Below, piece by piece: positions 5,924 to 6,445 of a stretch of DNA of 6,445 nt. The notes beneath the pieces are model-generated. The model saw nothing but the letters and a program-made list of their open reading frames with translations, did no database searches and was not told the DNA's origin. The number at the start of each line of letters is the position of its first letter. Within the stretch, counting starts at the first letter, position 1. The stretch is from Clostridia bacterium (GTDB lineage Bacteria; Bacillota; Clostridia; Christensenellales; UBA1242). Made by a program: the position numbers and the translations under genes. The stretch is from assembly GCA_017964105.1 (NCBI GenBank), contig JAGCSP010000012.1, positions 1-6,445 on the forward strand. The letters are read 5' to 3'.

Positions 5924-6445
5924 TTGGAAAATAAGCAAGAAAAAAATGTAAATGCATTAACATTTGACAATTTGCGTTCATTGTCTACATTGCTTAGTGG
6001 CAGTGAATTTAATGCTTTTGTTGGCGGCATTAATAAAGCACGTAAAGCGTTAGATACATATTGCAAAGCTTTGAAGGATAGAGAAAAGGCATTTTCTCAA
6101 ACTGTTGAGCAATCGGTTGAACCAGTGGCAAAACAAGAGTCAAAATCATCAGCTCAACCAAAAACAAATAAGTTTAATTCAAAAGATGGTGGTAAACCAA
6201 CCAACTTTGCTCCACGTAAGCAAGGTGACTTTTTTGCCCGCAGAAATGAGAATAGTGGAAAAGTTAATTTTAGAGCAAATGCAGATGGTAAAGCAGGTTT
6301 TGGTGGAACTCAAAAACCACAACAAAAACGCACATTTGGTAGAGCACCAGAGATTGATATCGTTCAAAAGCCAGAACGCAATATTGGCAACAAAAACAAA
6401 TCAAAATCCCATGATGTAGAAAATGCGAAAGGATTAAGCATAAAG
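5924..6445 (+). CDS. infB: Translation initiation factor IF-2, N-terminal part (cut by window end)
   Basis: The frame stays open for 174 codons from a TTG start to the window edge. Only the variable N-terminal extension is visible: a probable helical segment (about 10-60, starting near NALTFDNLRSL), then a low-complexity linker rich in K, Q, N, G, F and R (about 75-174). The diagnostic GTPase domain lies outside, so the assignment rests on position directly after ylxQ and on the linker style; the final NKNKSKSHD segment looks like the basic stretch that precedes the conserved part of IF-2 in many Clostridia. No recognisable IF2_N motif (the usual VYELAKEL-like start) is seen at the N terminus. 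ylxQ ends 1 nt before the start. IF-2 would bring initiator fMet-tRNA to the 30S subunit and promote 50S joining. An unrelated gene inserted here is possible but less likely. Confidence 0.75.
   Translation, partial: MENKQEKNVNALTFDNLRSLSTLLSGSEFNAFVGGINKARKALDTYCKALKDREKAFSQTVEQSVEPVAKQESKSSAQPKTNKFNSKDGGKPTNFAPRKQGDFFARRNENSGKVNFRANADGKAGFGGTQKPQQKRTFGRAPEIDIVQKPERNIGNKNKSKSHDVENAKGLSIK

Noticed and set aside
6105..6419. Open frame of 104 codons on the + strand near the right end
   Set aside because: It overlaps infB in another frame, has low-complexity composition that follows from the infB linker, and shows no ribosome binding site or recognisable family.

Overview
This window is a stretch of a core bacterial chromosome from an AT-rich, low-GC Gram-positive lineage, most likely an uncultured member of the Clostridia or a related Firmicutes group. 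The evidence is the gene order (cdsA, rseP, a polC-derived gene, rimP, nusA, rnpM/ylxR, ylxQ, infB, all on the + strand), AGGAG-type ribosome binding sites, two TTG starts, and a PolC-family protein, which is characteristic of this phylum. I see no mobile elements, CRISPR arrays, tRNA or rRNA genes.

Bases 1-2044 hold two membrane-enzyme genes: the 3' part of cdsA (CDP-diacylglycerol synthesis) and a complete rseP/rasP-type site-2 protease. They sit 11 nt apart. dxr and ispG, which often lie around rseP in Firmicutes, are absent.

Bases 2060-3622 are the most unusual part. The gene lies where full-length polC (about 1,400 codons) is expected, but encodes only 520 residues: the PolC-like N-terminal region, an OB-fold and a complete DEDDh 3'-5' exonuclease. 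Both halves of the PHP domain and the whole polymerase are missing. The gene is intact, has a good ribosome binding site and keeps every catalytic residue, so it looks like a maintained stand-alone protein rather than a decayed remnant.

Bases 3637-3740 carry a good sigma-A type promoter followed by a 10-bp hairpin in the leader of rimP. From there rimP, nusA, rnpM, ylxQ and infB form one tightly packed operon. nusA/rnpM and rnpM/ylxQ overlap, and ylxQ/infB are 1 nt apart. The products act in 30S ribosome maturation (RimP), transcription elongation, pausing and termination (NusA), RNA binding and RNase P modulation (RnpM, YlxQ), and translation initiation (IF-2, of which only the N-terminal 174 codons are inside the window). 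No stretch over 300 bases lacks a gene.
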